The translations under genes and the position numbers were made by a program. 47,029 nt of DNA from Nymphaea colorata (taxonomy: Eukaryota; Streptophyta; Magnoliopsida; Nymphaeales; Nymphaeaceae). The stretch covers positions 1 through 47,029 of the forward strand of contig NW_022204704.1 of NCBI RefSeq assembly GCF_008831285.2. The letters are read 5' to 3'. A model generated the notes under the pieces. That model worked only from the letters and a program-made list of their open reading frames with translations, had not been told where the DNA came from and made no database searches. Of this stretch, positions 14,401 through 23,699 are shown piece by piece; within the stretch, counting starts at the first letter, position 1; the number at the start of each line of letters is the position of its first letter.

Positions 14401-16828
14401 CACAAGTTTGTATGAATATCAATGAGATTCAACTTGTTCATATGATCCCTTATAGTTAATCTAATATGTCTTGCTTGTTACAATGTCTATAATGAACGAT
14501 TTAAAAGAATAAAATCACTAGTTTATATGGATACAAATGGTACCAATGCATTTATTTGATCCCTTTCATCTAATGCAAAAGTTTGAATTCTTGTTACATC
14601 CATAGTGAACGATTTAAGGGATCAAATCACAAGTTTGTATCAATACCGAGTGGGATTTAAGGAATTCTTTTGATCACTCATATTTAATTGAATGTGCTTA
14701 ACATGTTGTTACATCCATATTTAATGATTTAGTAGATAGAAATCACAAATTCAAAAGAAAATGAATGAGATTCAAGTAATTCATTTGTTCACTCATATTT
14801 AATGTAATGTGTCTCACTTGTTATTACATCTATAATGAATGATTTAAATGATTGAAATCACAAGTTCATATGTATATGCGTTAGTTAGAACAGTGTATTT
14901 AATCCAATCAGTTGAACTTGTTGTTGCATCTATAATGAATGATTTAAAGGAAAGAAATTACAAGTTTGTATGAATAATAGCGGGATTTAAGTGATTCATT
15001 TGATCACGCATATTAAATTGAATATGCTTAACATGTTGTTAATTCATATTGAATGATTTAGTGGATTGAAATTGCAAGTTTCAATGAAAAAGAACGAGTT
15101 TTAAGTGATTCATTTGCTCAATCACAGTAAACATAATCTGCTTCAATTGTAGTTAATCCAATAAGTTGAACATGTATTTATATTTCTAATGAACGATCTA
15201 AGACATTGAAATCACAAGTTCGTATCAATATGAGAGAGATTTAATTGATTCATTTGATCACACATATTTAATTGAATGTGGTTAACTTTTTTGTTTCTTT
15301 CACATTCAATGATTTAGTGGATTGAAATCACATGTTTGTATGAAAATCAATCAGATTCAACTCGTTCATGAGATCCTTTATAGTTAATCTAATATGTTTC
15401 GCTTGTTACAATGTCTATAATGAATGATTAAAATGATTAACATCACTAGTTTACATGGATAGAAATGAGACCAATGCATTTGTTTAATCCCTTGTATCTA
15501 ATGCAATGAGCTTAACTTCTTATTACATACATAGGGAACAATTTAAGAGATGAAATCACAAGTTCCTATCAATGCGAGTTGGTTTAAGTGATGCTTTTGA
15601 TGACGCATATTTATATGAATGTGCCAAACTTGTTGTTACATCCGTATTGAATGATTTTAGGAGACTGAAATCACAAGCTTAAAAGAAAACGAATCAGAAT
15701 CAAGTGATTCATGTGCTTACTTATATTTAATCTAATGTGTCTCACTTGTTGTTACATTGATAATGATCGATTTAAATGATTGAAATCACAATTTGTTTGA
15801 TCTCTTTTAAATAATCCAACGAGTTTAACTTCTTGTTACATCTATAGTGAACGATTTAAGGAATGGAAATCACAGGTTCCTATCATTACGAGTGGAATTT
15901 AAGTAATTCTTTTGATCACACATATTTAATTCAATGTGCTTAACTTGTTAATACATCCATATTAATTGATATAGTGAATTGAAATCACAAGATTAAAAGA
16001 AAATGAATAAGATTCAACTGATTCATTTGCTCACTCCTTGTTATTACATGTATAATGAATGATTTTAATGATTCAAATCACCAGTTCATATGTATGTAAA
16101 TGGGATCATTACCTTAGTTACACCCCTTCTAGTTAATCCAATCAATTGAACTTTTGTTACATATATGATGAATGATCTAAGGAAAAGAAATCACAAGTTT
16201 GTATCAATAATAGTGGGATTTAATTGATTTATTTGATCACACATATTAAATTAAATGAGTACAACATTTTATTAATACATATTAAATGATTTAGTGGATT
16301 GAAATCACAAGTTTGTACGAAAATCAATGAGATTCAACTCATTAATATGATCCTTTATAGTTAATCTAATATATCTTGCTTGTTACAATGTCTATAATGA
16401 ATGATTTAAATTAATAAAATCACTAGTTTATATGGATACAAATGGGACCAATGCATTTATTTGATCCCTTGCATCTAATGCAAAAGTTTAAATTCTTGTT
16501 ACATCCATAGTGAACGATTTAAGAGTTGAAATCACAAGTTTGTATCCATACAAGTGGGATTTAAGGAATTCTTTTGATCTCCCATATTTAATTGAATGTG
16601 CTTAACTTGTTGTTACATCCATATTTAAGGATTTAGTAGATAGAAATCACAAATTCAAAAGAAAATGAATGAGATTCAAGTAATTCATTTGCTCACTTGT
16701 ATTTAATGTAATGTGTCTCACTTGTTATTACATCTATAATGAATTATTTAAATGATTGAAATCACAAGTTCATATATGCGTTAGTTAGAAAAATGTAGTT
16801 AATCCAACCAGTTTAACTTGTTGTTGAT
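5474..16828. repeat. Satellite array with nested higher-order repeats (left part)
   Basis: This is an AT-rich tandem array. The basic monomer is about 113 bp and is anchored by a 'tgaatgattta' word followed by 'gaaatcacaag' (first block: near 5,518, 5,631, 5,746, 5,860, 5,977, 6,074, 6,188, 6,305, 6,417). Nine diverged monomers form a block. The block marker 'gtggattgaaatcac' (one diverged base in the first copy, one in the copy at 14,389) falls at 5,530, 6,547, 7,545, 8,523, 9,519, 10,496, 11,423, 12,401, 13,412, 14,389, 15,317 and 16,294. The spacings 978, 1,011, 977 and 927 recur, giving a higher-order repeat of about 3,893 bp. No open frame of note lies inside. The left 3 kb is more diverged and out of the regular pattern, as expected at an array edge. 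A centromeric or pericentromeric satellite is plausible but not shown. Confidence 0.93.
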
Positions 16829-17100
16829 GAATCCTGCTTCTTATGGAAGGAACCTCGGCGTCAGCGTCCACAGATGAAAATGCTATCTCGAGTGGAATCC
16901 AACAGGCATTCAATTTCTACAGAAATCTCAGAGATTCATACAGCTCTCATAGAACATGAGATTGAATCCTTTGATGAGAACAAAGAAGTATCTTTCCCAG
17001 GTATAAAGAAAAATGATCTCTATTTATTTCCTGGAAATATTATGAAAATTCAAAGGTCGGTTAAACAGACAGAAGTTTCCCACCCTCAATCACCCTTTTG
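16829..17100 (+). pseudogene. Duplicated fragment of the viral movement-protein region joined to leader sequence
   Basis: About 16,829-17,080 is a near-copy of about 18,007-18,278 inside the long viral ORF, with a few substitutions and a 15-bp deletion next to 'attcaatttct', where a short 'ttct' direct repeat flanks the missing bases. After 'cagaagtttc' it jumps to leader sequence in which 'caccctcaatcaccctttt' occurs twice (about 17,082-17,128). The fragment sits in the satellite with no promoter of its own. It shows that the integrated molecule was rearranged before or during insertion. Confidence 0.88.
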
Positions 17101-17128
17101 CAATCTCAATCACCCTCAATCACCCTTT

Positions 17129-17140
17129 TGGTATCAGAGC
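17129..17140 (+). other. Minus-strand primer-binding site, complementary to initiator tRNA-Met
   Basis: The 12-mer tggtatcagagc is the classic plant pararetrovirus and LTR-retrotransposon primer site, complementary to the 3' end of cytosolic initiator tRNA-Met. It would prime minus-strand DNA synthesis on the pregenomic RNA. It ends at 17,140 and the ATG of the first ORF starts at 17,142, so only one base separates them. Confidence 0.95.
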
Positions 17141-17141
17141 T

Positions 17142-17663
17142 ATGGCTTCATCATCTATCACTAGTAACCCCCTCAGTTCAACCTCAACCGCTTCATCCAC
17201 CGCACCCACAAACCTACTCAAACAGTTCTTCAGTCCACAGACACCCATTCCAAAGTTACCTCAACCACAAACTTCCCAGTTTGTCAAACATTACAATGAA
17301 TGTTACCCGGAAGATCCCATCCTTCCAAGACAAAAACCTGTGTATAATCAAGTTGTTTATGGTAGCCTTCAACAAGGTTACATTCAAGGAGCCCAGTTCT
17401 GGAGCCTCAAGGATCACTATCCCTCAGGAATAGTGCCTGATCGCTCTATCGACTTCAAATGTGTTGAAGTTGCGCAGATGTCTGAAAGTTCACCTTATGC
17501 CCCGTGGTGCAAACGCAAAGTCTTGATTGCCTTGAACAAAGCTATGCTTCCTTCATGGGATGATGCTGCCATCCTCGAAGAATGGCGAGGACCATCTTGC
17601 AGTATCCAAGATATCACAGGTTGGGGAGCTTATTTCATGTCTTTGATGGAAAAGGAAAAATAG
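17142..17663 (+). CDS. Viral ORF 1, N-terminal part (173 codons) before an in-frame stop
   Basis: The ATG lies one base after the primer-binding site and is the natural start. The product opens with a Ser/Thr/Pro-rich stretch (about residues 1-45), then a mixed region with 'SQFVKHYNECYPEDP' and Trp/Tyr-containing segments. It ends at TAG (17,661-17,663). The frame continues open directly after this stop into the movement-protein ORF, so this is the N-terminal region of the same polyprotein, interrupted either by a nonsense mutation in the integrated copy or by a genuine readthrough stop. I know no enzymatic role for this part. In this family, sequences N-terminal to the movement domain are poorly conserved. 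Confidence 0.8.
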   Translation: MASSSITSNPLSSTSTASSTAPTNLLKQFFSPQTPIPKLPQPQTSQFVKHYNECYPEDPILPRQKPVYNQVVYGSLQQGYIQGAQFWSLKDHYPSGIVPDRSIDFKCVEVAQMSESSPYAPWCKRKVLIALNKAMLPSWDDAAILEEWRGPSCSIQDITGWGAYFMSLMEKEK

Positions 17664-17684
17664 TTCTTCGGCCTCAAACATATT

Positions 17685-20600
17685 GTGCCAGACCCAAATG
17701 AGGATAATATGTTTGTCCCCATATTCTGCACTCTCAGCAAGGTACCACACTGGTTTGGAGAACAGATCCATATAAAAGCTGTTTTTGACGAGCGCATAGA
17801 TTGGAACCTCCTCAGCAGATGGGCTAATCCTGAGCATGAAATTGAATGTATCGAAGAACATGAACCACACCTAGTTGAACATATAGTTCCAGACAGTGAC
17901 GATGAGCATGAGTGCAGACATGGTCATCCAGACCATGATGATGACTCATCATGCAGTCACGAATCCTGTCATCTACCTCAAAAAATTCGTACAAAGAAAA
18001 TCTTGGTAGATGAATCCTACTTCTTATGGAAGGAACCTCGGCGTCAGCGTCCACAGATGAAAATGCTATCTCGAGTGCAATCTAGCAGGCATTCAATTTC
18101 TGAAGCCGGACCTTCTACAGAAATCTCAGAGATTCATACAGCTCTCATAGAACATGAGATTGAATCCTCTGATGAGAACAAAGAAGTATCTTTCCCAGGT
18201 ATAAAGAAAAATGATCTCTATTTAAAACCTGGCAATATTATGAAAATTCAAAGGTCGGTTAAACAGACAGAAGTTTCACTTTCAATCAAAGGAAGTGGAA
18301 TCAGACCTGTTTTTCTTCCCTTTTTCACTAAGGAAGACGTTCAAGGCTGGGTCACAAAAGGCTACAAGTTTATCCATCTCGGGCAAATTGATGTCTTGGT
18401 AAAACCTCATTTCAAATATGAGCTTAACGCTCCATATTTGATTTCTCTCCTTGATGTGCGCCACGTAGATTGGAAGCAAGCACTTATCTGTCAGTTTACA
18501 GGAGAACTCTCCAAAGACGGTCTCTGTTGTGTTCAGCCAAACTTCACGCTGTCACTACAAGATCCTCACCTCCTTCAAGCTTTTGTTCTATGCGTTCAAA
18601 TCAAAGAGGTGAACCTGGTAGCCAAATCCATCTATGCTACCATCACTTCCAGGTGCACGTTCAACCTCCTGCAAAGCACCCTCACCAGCTTTAAACTGGA
18701 TTATGGAATCAATTTTCCACTATACATGAACAAGAACATCATGCAAGTAGGAGTCGAAATTTCAAATGAAGGGTATCTACAAGGGTATCCAGCAATTGGA
18801 GAATTCTTACAACACCAGAAATACAAGGAAAGAAAATCTTGGCAGAGCATATTTTCAAAATACCCAGAAAAACATGCTCACAGACAGTCCCAGCTGCAGC
18901 TACAGTCCACAAGGTCTTTAAGTTTACCACAGGTACTGCCAACGGTCAGAACTATCTCTGAGGAACTGTCATCCCCCAATAGAGATTCAGTAGTAAAAAT
19001 GATGATGATGACTTCAACATCATCACCCAAAACCGAACGAGGAGAAAGCGGTCCTGGTTATGTTACTACTGGAGATTGGCCCCCAAAAATGGCCTACACC
19101 ACTAGTACAGCTGAAGAAATACAGAAAGGAACACCGGAGTTCCGTGCTGACGTAAGCTATCTACTTCTGCATTCAGCCCAGTCGTCTAAAACCCAAGATG
19201 ACAAAACTCGACAACTAAACTACCTCATCCACTGGAGCACATATGTAGAAAAGCATTTTCGAAGAATTGAAGAACAGCTCCAAATAGTAGAAGCTAACAT
19301 GGAAGTTGTCAAGTCCATGTTAAATGGAGAAAGAAAGGAGCTTAAGGCCAAATCAAAGGAAGCATTAAAAGCTCACTCCCAAAATCTGTCGATTCGAGAA
19401 ACCAGTCCATATATTCTCGAAAGTCGGCAAAAACCAGCGGCATATAAAGATTTTTATCTTATGCCAAATTTCAAAGATGCTGATATGAAGATGTTCCAGA
19501 ATCAGCATCATAACAAACCACCCGAGGTCAAGAAACATGTGATTTCTCTGGGTTCAGAAACCCCAATTCTAAACATTGATACATGCCCAACCACGAAGGT
19601 AGCCGAAGTCATCAGATTATGGGCACAACATCTACACATGGTGGTATCCCAAAAACGGTTATCTCCAGATCAAGCATGGAGAATCTTACCGATTACATTT
19701 TCAGGACGAGTAGCAAATTGGTGGAAATTCTTGCCAGACACGGAGAAAAGTGAAATTATGAATGATGATCTAGCAGTCTTGGGCAACCGCATCATTCTCG
19801 AGTTTCAGCCAAACCTTCTAGCACATCAATCATCAGATTGGCTGATGTTTACCAAAAGAAAGCTGAAAGACATAAGCCAATTCGAGCAATATGCAGAGGA
19901 CTATCTCAACGAAGCCTATCGGCTAGGTGCTCATGCCCTCTCAACAATTGGTATGTCTTTTCTTGCTTCGTTACCCGAATCATTGGGTAATATTGTCCTT
20001 GATGAGTTATCACATCCCAACATCTTCGTAGAAAATCTGAATTTAGTTGATCTCCAACAAGTGGTTCAGCAAGAGATCAAAAAACTCTGTTACAGACTCA
20101 AAGCAAACCATGAATTGCCAAAAGTTGGAAAAAATATTTGTGGTCAGATTGATGGAGCAGAAGAACATAATTTGCCAAAAAAATTCAAACCAAGATTTCG
20201 AAGGTTCAGACGAACCAAATCAAGGCGACCGTTCAAGCCTTACAGATTTTTCCGACGAAGGAGAAGCAGTGACAACAAAAAAGATGATCGGTGTTTTGCA
20301 TGTCGCAAAAAAGGGCATTATGCCAACAAATGCCCAAATAGAGCTCCTCGTCAAATTAAGATGATGTTCGAAGTCCCAGAAATTGAACAAGATTGGGACC
20401 TGATCGAGAACGAAATAGAGTTTGAGGAATGCCTCAAAAATAGAAATGTGTTTTATTTGGCTGATGAAGAAGAAGAAGAAGATGATGAAATCATAAGCAT
20501 AAGTACAGAATCATCATCAGAAGCCGGTGGACACATCTGCATGGTAGGCAAAAAGGGCAAAGAAGTACTAATTACAGAATCAGAATCTGAACCCGAAGAG

Positions 20601-21302
20601 TTCGACTGCAAAAGCGAGTTCTGCAATAATTTTACCACCACCAGTCCTTATGAGATTATCCAAGACAACAACAGCAGCTCGGATAACTCAACCTCTGAAT
20701 CAGGGTCAGACATTGACAGAGGAATCTACTCAGACAATGAAGTGCCCATAGCCCCAAAACAACAAGAGAAGTGGGCGGTCTCAGAAAAAGTCGCAAAGGC
20801 TCTGCTAGACAAAGGTACAATTCCAATTAATTTTTGGGATTTTACACCTAAAAATAGCCTCAAAAACTCTGAGATCAAACAGATTAAGAAGATGTCCTTA
20901 TCTGACATTTCCGTAATCATTCCAGTTCAAATAGCTGCGGATGAAAACGGTAAATGGAAAAAAGGACAAGCTTTCATAGACACTGGTGCCAACATGAATT
21001 TTTGCAAAAAGGAGATAATTAGCAATTGGCTATATTATTCAGAAGGAACCAGAGTCGAAACCATGAATGGTGAACGAAGGCTTCACAATTTTGTGTTAAA
21101 TGTCCAGGTTAAAATAGGGGAAAAAATGATCAGTACAAATTTTGTACAGATTGATGACACCGGACATGATATTGGATTACGTTCAGTTACTTTGGATGAA
21201 ATAGGACCCTACACAATTTGCAAAGACTGCATTGTGTTTAGAATCGGAAAGGAACAACAAGTTGTTTCGACTGTCCGCCTCTTTCAAAAGAATGCAGAAT
21301 AA
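17685..21302 (+). CDS. Viral polyprotein: movement protein, coat protein, aspartic protease
   Basis: This is a 1,205-codon frame, the longest in the window, in the same frame as the preceding ORF; the ATG at 17,685 is only the first Met after the stop. About residues 165-385 form a 30K-superfamily movement protein, which would modify plasmodesmata for cell-to-cell spread. About 520-575 is a charged helical, probably coiled-coil stretch. About 640-830 is the coat domain ('WAQHLHMVVSQ', 'GRVANWWKFLP'). About 830-866 is an Arg/Lys-rich RNA-binding segment. A CX2CX4HX4C zinc knuckle starts at residue 870 ('CFACRKKGHYANKC'). An acidic Glu/Asp/Ser tract follows. The retroviral-type protease has its active-site DTG at 1,099-1,101 ('AFIDTGANMNF'). 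There is no internal stop over 3.6 kb. It ends at TAA 21,300-21,302, 32 bases before the Met of the next frame. Confidence 0.93.
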   Translation: MPDPNEDNMFVPIFCTLSKVPHWFGEQIHIKAVFDERIDWNLLSRWANPEHEIECIEEHEPHLVEHIVPDSDDEHECRHGHPDHDDDSSCSHESCHLPQKIRTKKILVDESYFLWKEPRRQRPQMKMLSRVQSSRHSISEAGPSTEISEIHTALIEHEIESSDENKEVSFPGIKKNDLYLKPGNIMKIQRSVKQTEVSLSIKGSGIRPVFLPFFTKEDVQGWVTKGYKFIHLGQIDVLVKPHFKYELNAPYLISLLDVRHVDWKQALICQFTGELSKDGLCCVQPNFTLSLQDPHLLQAFVLCVQIKEVNLVAKSIYATITSRCTFNLLQSTLTSFKLDYGINFPLYMNKNIMQVGVEISNEGYLQGYPAIGEFLQHQKYKERKSWQSIFSKYPEKHAHRQSQLQLQSTRSLSLPQVLPTVRTISEELSSPNRDSVVKMMMMTSTSSPKTERGESGPGYVTTGDWPPKMAYTTSTAEEIQKGTPEFRADVSYLLLHSAQSSKTQDDKTRQLNYLIHWSTYVEKHFRRIEEQLQIVEANMEVVKSMLNGERKELKAKSKEALKAHSQNLSIRETSPYILESRQKPAAYKDFYLMPNFKDADMKMFQNQHHNKPPEVKKHVISLGSETPILNIDTCPTTKVAEVIRLWAQHLHMVVSQKRLSPDQAWRILPITFSGRVANWWKFLPDTEKSEIMNDDLAVLGNRIILEFQPNLLAHQSSDWLMFTKRKLKDISQFEQYAEDYLNEAYRLGAHALSTIGMSFLASLPESLGNIVLDELSHPNIFVENLNLVDLQQVVQQEIKKLCYRLKANHELPKVGKNICGQIDGAEEHNLPKKFKPRFRRFRRTKSRRPFKPYRFFRRRRSSDNKKDDRCFACRKKGHYANKCPNRAPRQIKMMFEVPEIEQDWDLIENEIEFEECLKNRNVFYLADEEEEEDDEIISISTESSSEAGGHICMVGKKGKEVLITESESEPEEFDCKSEFCNNFTTTSPYEIIQDNNSSSDNSTSESGSDIDRGIYSDNEVPIAPKQQEKWAVSEKVAKALLDKGTIPINFWDFTPKNSLKNSEIKQIKKMSLSDISVIIPVQIAADENGKWKKGQAFIDTGANMNFCKKEIISNWLYYSEGTRVETMNGERRLHNFVLNVQVKIGEKMISTNFVQIDDTGHDIGLRSVTLDEIGPYTICKDCIVFRIGKEQQVVSTVRLFQKNAE

Positions 21303-21334
21303 AAAAGGAAAGAAAGAGGACAAAAAAACACAAC

Positions 21335-22885
21335 ATGACTTTGCTTCAAATCATGAAGCAAGAGCTCGACTTCGAGGAAGAAGTAGAAAGGATCAAAGCC
21401 ATTAAGGCTATAAATTTGCTACCAGGACAAAGAATAGATTGTCTACCTGAGTTCAAACAAGTGGTAGAAAAATTAAAGTCCTGTTGTGTGGAGCATCCTT
21501 TACAGTTTTGGGCCAAGGACTCCCCCACAGCACATAGACCAACTGTGCACAATATTTCTGTACAAAGCAGACCCATCATAGCCTCTGAACTAGAAAGAAA
21601 AGAGATACTAGTTCAGATACAGGAACTAGAAGAAAAGGGCCTTATTCGGAAATCCGAATGTCACTATGCAAGCGCAAGCTTCATAGTTTGAAACCATGCT
21701 GAGATCAAGAGAGGAAAAGCAAGAATGGTCATAAACTACATTCCTCTAAACAGTGTGACGGTTGATATAAAGTGGCCCTTACCCAACAAAGAAGTCTTAA
21801 TACAAAGGGCGGCTCAGGGAAATTTTTTTTCTAAATTTGACTGCAAGTCTGGATACCACCAGATCAAGATCGTCGAAGAATATATACACAAAACGGCGTT
21901 CTATACTCCCAATGGCCTGTACGAATGGCTGGTCATGCCATTTGGTCTAAAAAATGCTCCATCTCAGTTCCAGAGAAGAATTGGATGAAATCTTCAAGGG
22001 TTACGATTTTATCATTAACTATATTGATGATTTTTTAATAATTTCAGACACTGTTGATGAGCACTTGCAGCACCTTACAACCTTTGCAGCATTATGTGAG
22101 AAGCATGGTACTGGGCTATCCAAAAGTGACGAAAAGTTTCAATAGCCAAACGAGAAATTGAGTTTTTAGGTATTAGACTCAAAGAAGGAAAGATAATCAT
22201 GCAGGATCATGTGCTGAAGAAGATCGAGCAATTTCTGAATCAGCTCGAAGACAAACTATAATGCCAAAGGTTCCTCGGATGCCTTAACTATGTAGGAAAC
22301 TACATACAAAATCTCTCTCAAAAAACTCAGGCAATCCGAAAAGTCATGCATCACGAGCCCTATGAATGGAACAAAGCGGCTACTGAAGCCGTAATCTCAT
22401 TAAAAGAAGACTGCCAGAAATTACCAAAACTTGAACACGCTTTTGTTGGACCATTTGTCCTCTCCACAGATGCTTCAAACAATACATGGGCAGCAGTTCT
22501 CCTAAAGAAAGAAGGCAATAGTGAAAAGGTATGTTTCTATACCAGCAGGCAGTTTAAATCTAGTGAAATTAATTATTGGCCTGCAGAGAAAGAAATTCTG
22601 GCAGCAATCCGAGGGTTGGAAAAGTTTCACCCTTACTTAATTGGTGAGAAATTTATACTGAGAACAGATTCTCAGAATCTGTCAGTACTGCTCAAAAGAA
22701 AAATTACGAGCAGTCCAAAGCTTCAAAGGTTTGCATGGTGGCAATTTTTACTATCTCAGTATAATTTTACAATAGATCTGGTAAAAGGAGCACATCATTC
22801 ACTACCAGACGCCCTCACTCGAGAATGTAAAATGATGAGATCCATGGGTCGACAAGGGGAAGATTGGCACGTAGACACTCCATAA
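21335..22885 (+). pseudogene. Viral reverse transcriptase and RNase H region, interrupted
   Basis: Open frame starts at ATG 21,335, in a different frame from the protease ORF. The N-terminal 118 codons lead into the RT fingers and stop at TGA 21,689-21,691. The same frame reopens with 'ARMVINYIPLN' and reaches 'MPFGLKNAPSQF' (21,935 onward), then ends at 21,988. The catalytic 'YIDD' box (22,020-22,031) lies in another frame, so a frame change occurs near 21,982; a compensating change occurs near 22,128. Another stop, TAA, is at 22,259-22,261. From about 22,346 the original frame is open again through RNase H. RT would copy pregenomic RNA into DNA in the cytoplasm. All recognised catalytic motifs are present, but the breaks prevent one continuous product from this copy. 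Confidence 0.9.
22346..22885 (+). CDS. RNase H domain segment (179 codons) of the viral polymerase
   Basis: This is the longest intact piece of the polymerase. It shows the RNase H1-type acidic residues in order: Asp in 'LSTDASNNTW', Glu in 'WPAEKEILAA', Asp in 'LRTDSQNLSVLL' and Asp in 'HHSLPDALTRE'. The family enzyme degrades RNA in RNA:DNA hybrids during reverse transcription. The Met at 22,346 is internal to the ancestral polyprotein, not a true start. The frame ends at TAA 22,883-22,885 but is open again immediately afterwards. Confidence 0.9.
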   Translation: MHHEPYEWNKAATEAVISLKEDCQKLPKLEHAFVGPFVLSTDASNNTWAAVLLKKEGNSEKVCFYTSRQFKSSEINYWPAEKEILAAIRGLEKFHPYLIGEKFILRTDSQNLSVLLKRKITSSPKLQRFAWWQFLLSQYNFTIDLVKGAHHSLPDALTRECKMMRSMGRQGEDWHVDTP

Positions 22886-23155
22886 CAAAGATGGAAGGTC
22901 TGCCAAAAGGTTCGAAAACTCTATCCAGAATTTGCTGATGCTGTAGAAGGCCGCTATCCAAATTTGGATTTCTACTACACAGCCGCAGTAAGGATCACCT
23001 GCATCGTCAACAATCTTAAATGGACCTCACTTGAACCAGAACTGTTACTCTGGGCCATTGACAAAGCCGTGCTTGATAATCTGATCCTTCACAGACGACA
23101 ACTATTTGCTAACAATGTGTCTAGGGATTTTTTTTTATTTTATTGTAGGTACTAA
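22886..23155 (+). pseudogene. C-terminal extension downstream of RNase H
   Basis: After the stop at 22,883-22,885 the same frame stays open for 89 codons, with a sensible amino-acid mix ('LYPEFADAVEGRYPNLD', 'LEPELLLWAIDKAVLD'), and runs into a T-rich tract and a stop at 23,153-23,155. The stop may be a mutation inside a longer polyprotein or a genuine terminus. I do not recognise a domain. Confidence 0.6.
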
Positions 23156-23426
23156 GTGGGAAGAAGCCTTATGCCGAAAGCTGCAGAGAATCAACTTTGT
23201 TGATTACCCTAAAGTCGCTATTTTCCAAGACGAAGAGCTCATTTACAAGAACATCCCAAAAACCAAAGAATTTGAAGCAAGTTGCACAACCCTTGAACAA
23301 ATCACGAAGGAAATGCGCAAATGCCAAAACTGTCGTGTCCAAACAAAAGGTTTCTGTCTTCATCATGAATGGGCAGTAAGACGAATATTGGAATCTGAGG
23401 CAGAAAGCAGCGAGACAAAAGAATGA
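23106..23426 (+). CDS. Small 3' viral ORF with a Cys/His cluster (possibly spliced)
   Basis: The frame is open for 106 codons, but the first 15 are T-tract-encoded and overlap the end of the previous frame; the plausible protein begins around 23,150 ('TKWEEALCRKLQRINF'). Near its end it has a Cys/His cluster, 'CQNCRVQTKGFCLHH' (CX2CX7CX2H), resembling a small zinc-binding site. A pyrimidine-rich tract followed by 'attgtag/g' at 23,127-23,149 looks like a plant splice acceptor just upstream. Some pararetroviruses express a 3' ORF from spliced RNA (rice tungro bacilliform virus ORF 4), so this could be a separate accessory gene. The alternative is the end of the polyprotein after a T-run frameshift. 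Confidence 0.6.
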   Translation: MLTMCLGIFFYFIVGTKWEEALCRKLQRINFVDYPKVAIFQDEELIYKNIPKTKEFEASCTTLEQITKEMRKCQNCRVQTKGFCLHHEWAVRRILESEAESSETKE

Positions 23427-23670
23427 TGACAAAATCCGACAAGAATATATTCGGAGCAAAAGCATTTGCCAGATTCCTCTGTCGTCTTCTAATCAGTGCA
23501 CCGAAAGCAGATGTCCTTGTGCTGAGTCACTTTTGTTTTTTATAATCATTGTAGTGACGAATCTTGTAAAGCTTATCTCGTCACTGTTTTCTTTTTTAAA
23601 GTAGACTAGTGCGTCCTACTTTTTGGCCGGCGAAATTATTCGCTGAATTATTGTACCATCGCTCGATGTG
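23427..23670 (+). other. Viral 3' intergenic region upstream of the promoter
   Basis: Non-coding sequence between the last ORF and the TATA box. It holds an inverted pair of TGACG motifs (23,555-23,559 and 23,579-23,583 as CGTCA), resembling the as-1 enhancer bound by TGA-type bZIP factors in pararetrovirus promoters. No other motif is clear. Confidence 0.5.
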
Positions 23671-23678
23671 TATATATT
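23671..23678 (+). promoter_or_regulatory. TATA box of the presumed pregenomic RNA promoter
   Basis: TATATATT lies about 245 nt after the last ORF in an otherwise mixed-composition region, with paired TGACG/CGTCA motifs about 90-115 nt upstream. Transcription would be expected to start about 30 nt downstream, near 23,700-23,705, producing the terminally redundant pregenomic RNA. The position, between the last ORF and the leader, fits the family. Confidence 0.6.
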
Positions 23679-23699
23679 GATACCACCGAGCCCCTTACA

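Noticed and set aside
5474-16828. Regular spacing suggesting a CRISPR-like array
   Set aside because: There is no alternation of identical repeats and unique spacers; whole monomers are diverged copies of one another, and the sequence is a eukaryotic satellite.
21301-21307. AAAAAAG, a possible -1 frameshift slippery site between protease and RT frames
   Set aside because: It lies after the TAA that ends the protease ORF and is already in the downstream frame, so ribosomes in the upstream frame would have terminated first.
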